Source: Clostridium_AM sp963780135 (GTDB taxonomy: Bacteria > Bacillota > Clostridia > Clostridiales > Clostridiaceae). From it: 64,000 nucleotides of DNA. The translations under genes were made by a program, and so were the position numbers. Positions 63,137 to 64,000 of the stretch are shown here, piece by piece. The notes beneath the pieces were generated by a model, which worked only from the letters and a program-made list of their open reading frames with translations, was not told the origin of the DNA and made no database searches. Location: NCBI GenBank assembly GCA_963780135.1, contig CAWAAR010000003.1:4278001-4342000 (forward strand), written 5' to 3'. Within the stretch, counting starts at the first letter, position 1, and the number at the start of each line of letters is the position of its first letter.

Positions 63137-64000
63137 TTATGATGAACTTGATGAAGAAGCTGCTGCAGCACTTGCTGCACAACAAGCTGCAATTGCTGCT
63201 TGTTCTTGGGCAATAATAATAGCATTAATACTGTTTGCTAAAGCTACCTTAAGTACTCCTTTTTTCATTTCATCTATATAAAAATCACAAACTAAATTAG
63301 CTGAAAGTATAATTCTCATAGACTTATCTAAACTCCACATACCATATCCATCTTTTTCACAAATAAAATCATTAACTTCTTTTATCTCTTTAACTATTTC
63401 ATTTTCATTCTCTGCAATAAGAGTTATCACTCCTAATGTTGCGAGTCCACTGTATTTAAGCTTACATTTTTCATCTTTAAGTTTATTATAAAGTGAATTT
63501 GCCTTTTTACATTTCTCATAAGCAGACTCTTCTCCAAGTGCCATAATATGAGATAATGTTTGAAGATCATTTCCCTTCCAAAAGCCTTCTTGGTTTAAAG
63601 CTTTATAACACTCTTCTACTTTTCCCATAGTTTCTTTTACATCTAAATCTGTAGTAGCAAGTACTGCAGCAAAAACATAATCATCCGTAGAAGTTAACCA
63701 AAAATGATTTTCCTTCATGCTTCTATAAAACTCATCCATTCTTTGAAACTTATGATTCCACTGATCTTCAGGTACATCTTTCACCATAGTATAAGTAGCT
63801 AGTGGTAAGTATTGACTTTTTCTAAATCCATATTGTCTCATTTTTTCATGAATGTCTACCATATTCTTAAAAAAGCTTTTATAATCCTCTTCAAAACATA
63901 GAAGAGTAGCTATAATCAATAAATTATTTCCTCTATAATCAGATGTTAAGCCCGTTTCTTCCTTTATATATTTTTTTATTTCTTTAATTCTATCTATATT
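63137..64000 (-). CDS. DUF4003-family protein, 5' end outside the window
   Basis: The open frame continues past the window edge without a start, so the gene is truncated by the window; at least 287 codons are visible. The sequence (FFKNMVDIHEKMRQYGFRKS, YLPLATYTMV, FWLTSTDDYVFAAVLATTDL) matches DUF4003, a family of unknown function. The C-terminus is a low-complexity Ala-rich then Ser-rich tail (AACCAASAAAASSSSSS), ending 9 bp before junction-repeat copy b. No catalytic motif is recognised. Confidence 0.8.
   Translation of the reverse strand, partial: NIDRIKEIKKYIKEETGLTSDYRGNNLLIIATLLCFEEDYKSFFKNMVDIHEKMRQYGFRKSQYLPLATYTMVKDVPEDQWNHKFQRMDEFYRSMKENHFWLTSTDDYVFAAVLATTDLDVKETMGKVEECYKALNQEGFWKGNDLQTLSHIMALGEESAYEKCKKANSLYNKLKDEKCKLKYSGLATLGVITLIAENENEIVKEIKEVNDFICEKDGYGMWSLDKSMRIILSANLVCDFYIDEMKKGVLKVALANSINAIIIAQEQAAIAACCAASAAAASSSSSS

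Noticed and set aside
63007..63225. Open frames on both strands across 63.0-63.2 kb (for example one starting MLIPHFEEKQ)
   Set aside because: They run through junction-repeat copy b and the 3' end of the DUF4003 gene; no ribosome site, and apparent coding similarity to copy e is explained by the nucleotide repeat.

Overview
The window looks like chromosome of a strictly anaerobic, low-GC clostridium (Clostridium sensu stricto or a close relative; I cannot name the species). The support is very AT-rich DNA, strong AGGAGG-type ribosome sites with many GTG/TTG starts, a glycyl-radical hydroxyproline dehydratase, a NitR-like ANTAR nitrogen antiterminator, a T-box asnA and a PyrR-type carAB leader. 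Most genes lie on the minus strand. No rRNA, tRNA, CRISPR array, prophage or intact transposase is visible.

Layout. 1-6.6 kb: multi-PAS histidine kinase, adenine deaminase, aminotransferase. 6.7-7.4 kb: a graveyard of gene fragments (sugar epimerase, an unknown C-terminus, an ISLre2-type transposase tail) beside a GT4 glycosyltransferase. 9-13 kb: HutD-like cupin, MocR regulator, then divergent nitroreductase, YciI and GNAT genes. 13-15 kb: LysR regulator divergent from a DJ-1/PfpI protein, then PpnP. 15-20 kb: a hydroxyproline-to-proline operon (XRE-cupin regulator, hypE, hypD, proC). 20-25 kb: carA-carB behind a PyrR attenuator, with carB split by a frameshift at a dnaX-type slippery heptamer. 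25-26 kb: PadR plus a membrane partner with two operators. 26.6-31.7 kb: class III aminotransferase, XRE-cupin regulator, carboxylate-type transporter and M20 amidohydrolase. 32-41 kb: ferritin-like protein, then two ECF sigma/anti-sigma systems around a two-ATPase, three-permease ABC operon. 41.5-47 kb: nitrogen block (T-box asnA, Asn-rich microprotein, ANTAR antiterminator, glnA, PII, amtB behind an attenuator). 47-54 kb: DUF5661, NudC, and a xylose cluster (ROK regulator, xylB, xylA), then a phosphoglycerate-mutase-family phosphatase. 54-64 kb: chemotaxis receptor, TetR, M20 peptidase, CapA-like phosphoesterase, cysteine-synthase-like enzyme, a secreted repeat protein behind a Pho-box-like promoter, and a DUF4003 gene that runs off the end.

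The most unusual signals are non-coding. (1) proC and an ECF sigma gene share a roughly 65-nt leader in which the Shine-Dalgarno sequence is separated from the AUG by a hairpin whose arms show compensatory changes; the same DNA also reads as a tiny similar ORF overlapping the start. (2) A modular repeat family occurs in at least six diverged copies at gene junctions; one copy extends the apparent N-terminus of a phosphatase and one sits inside the ABC operon. (3) The carB break lies exactly at A-AAA-AAG, where a -1 shift restores a normal-length enzyme. (4) Four 11-bp direct repeats resembling a Pho box precede the secreted repeat protein.
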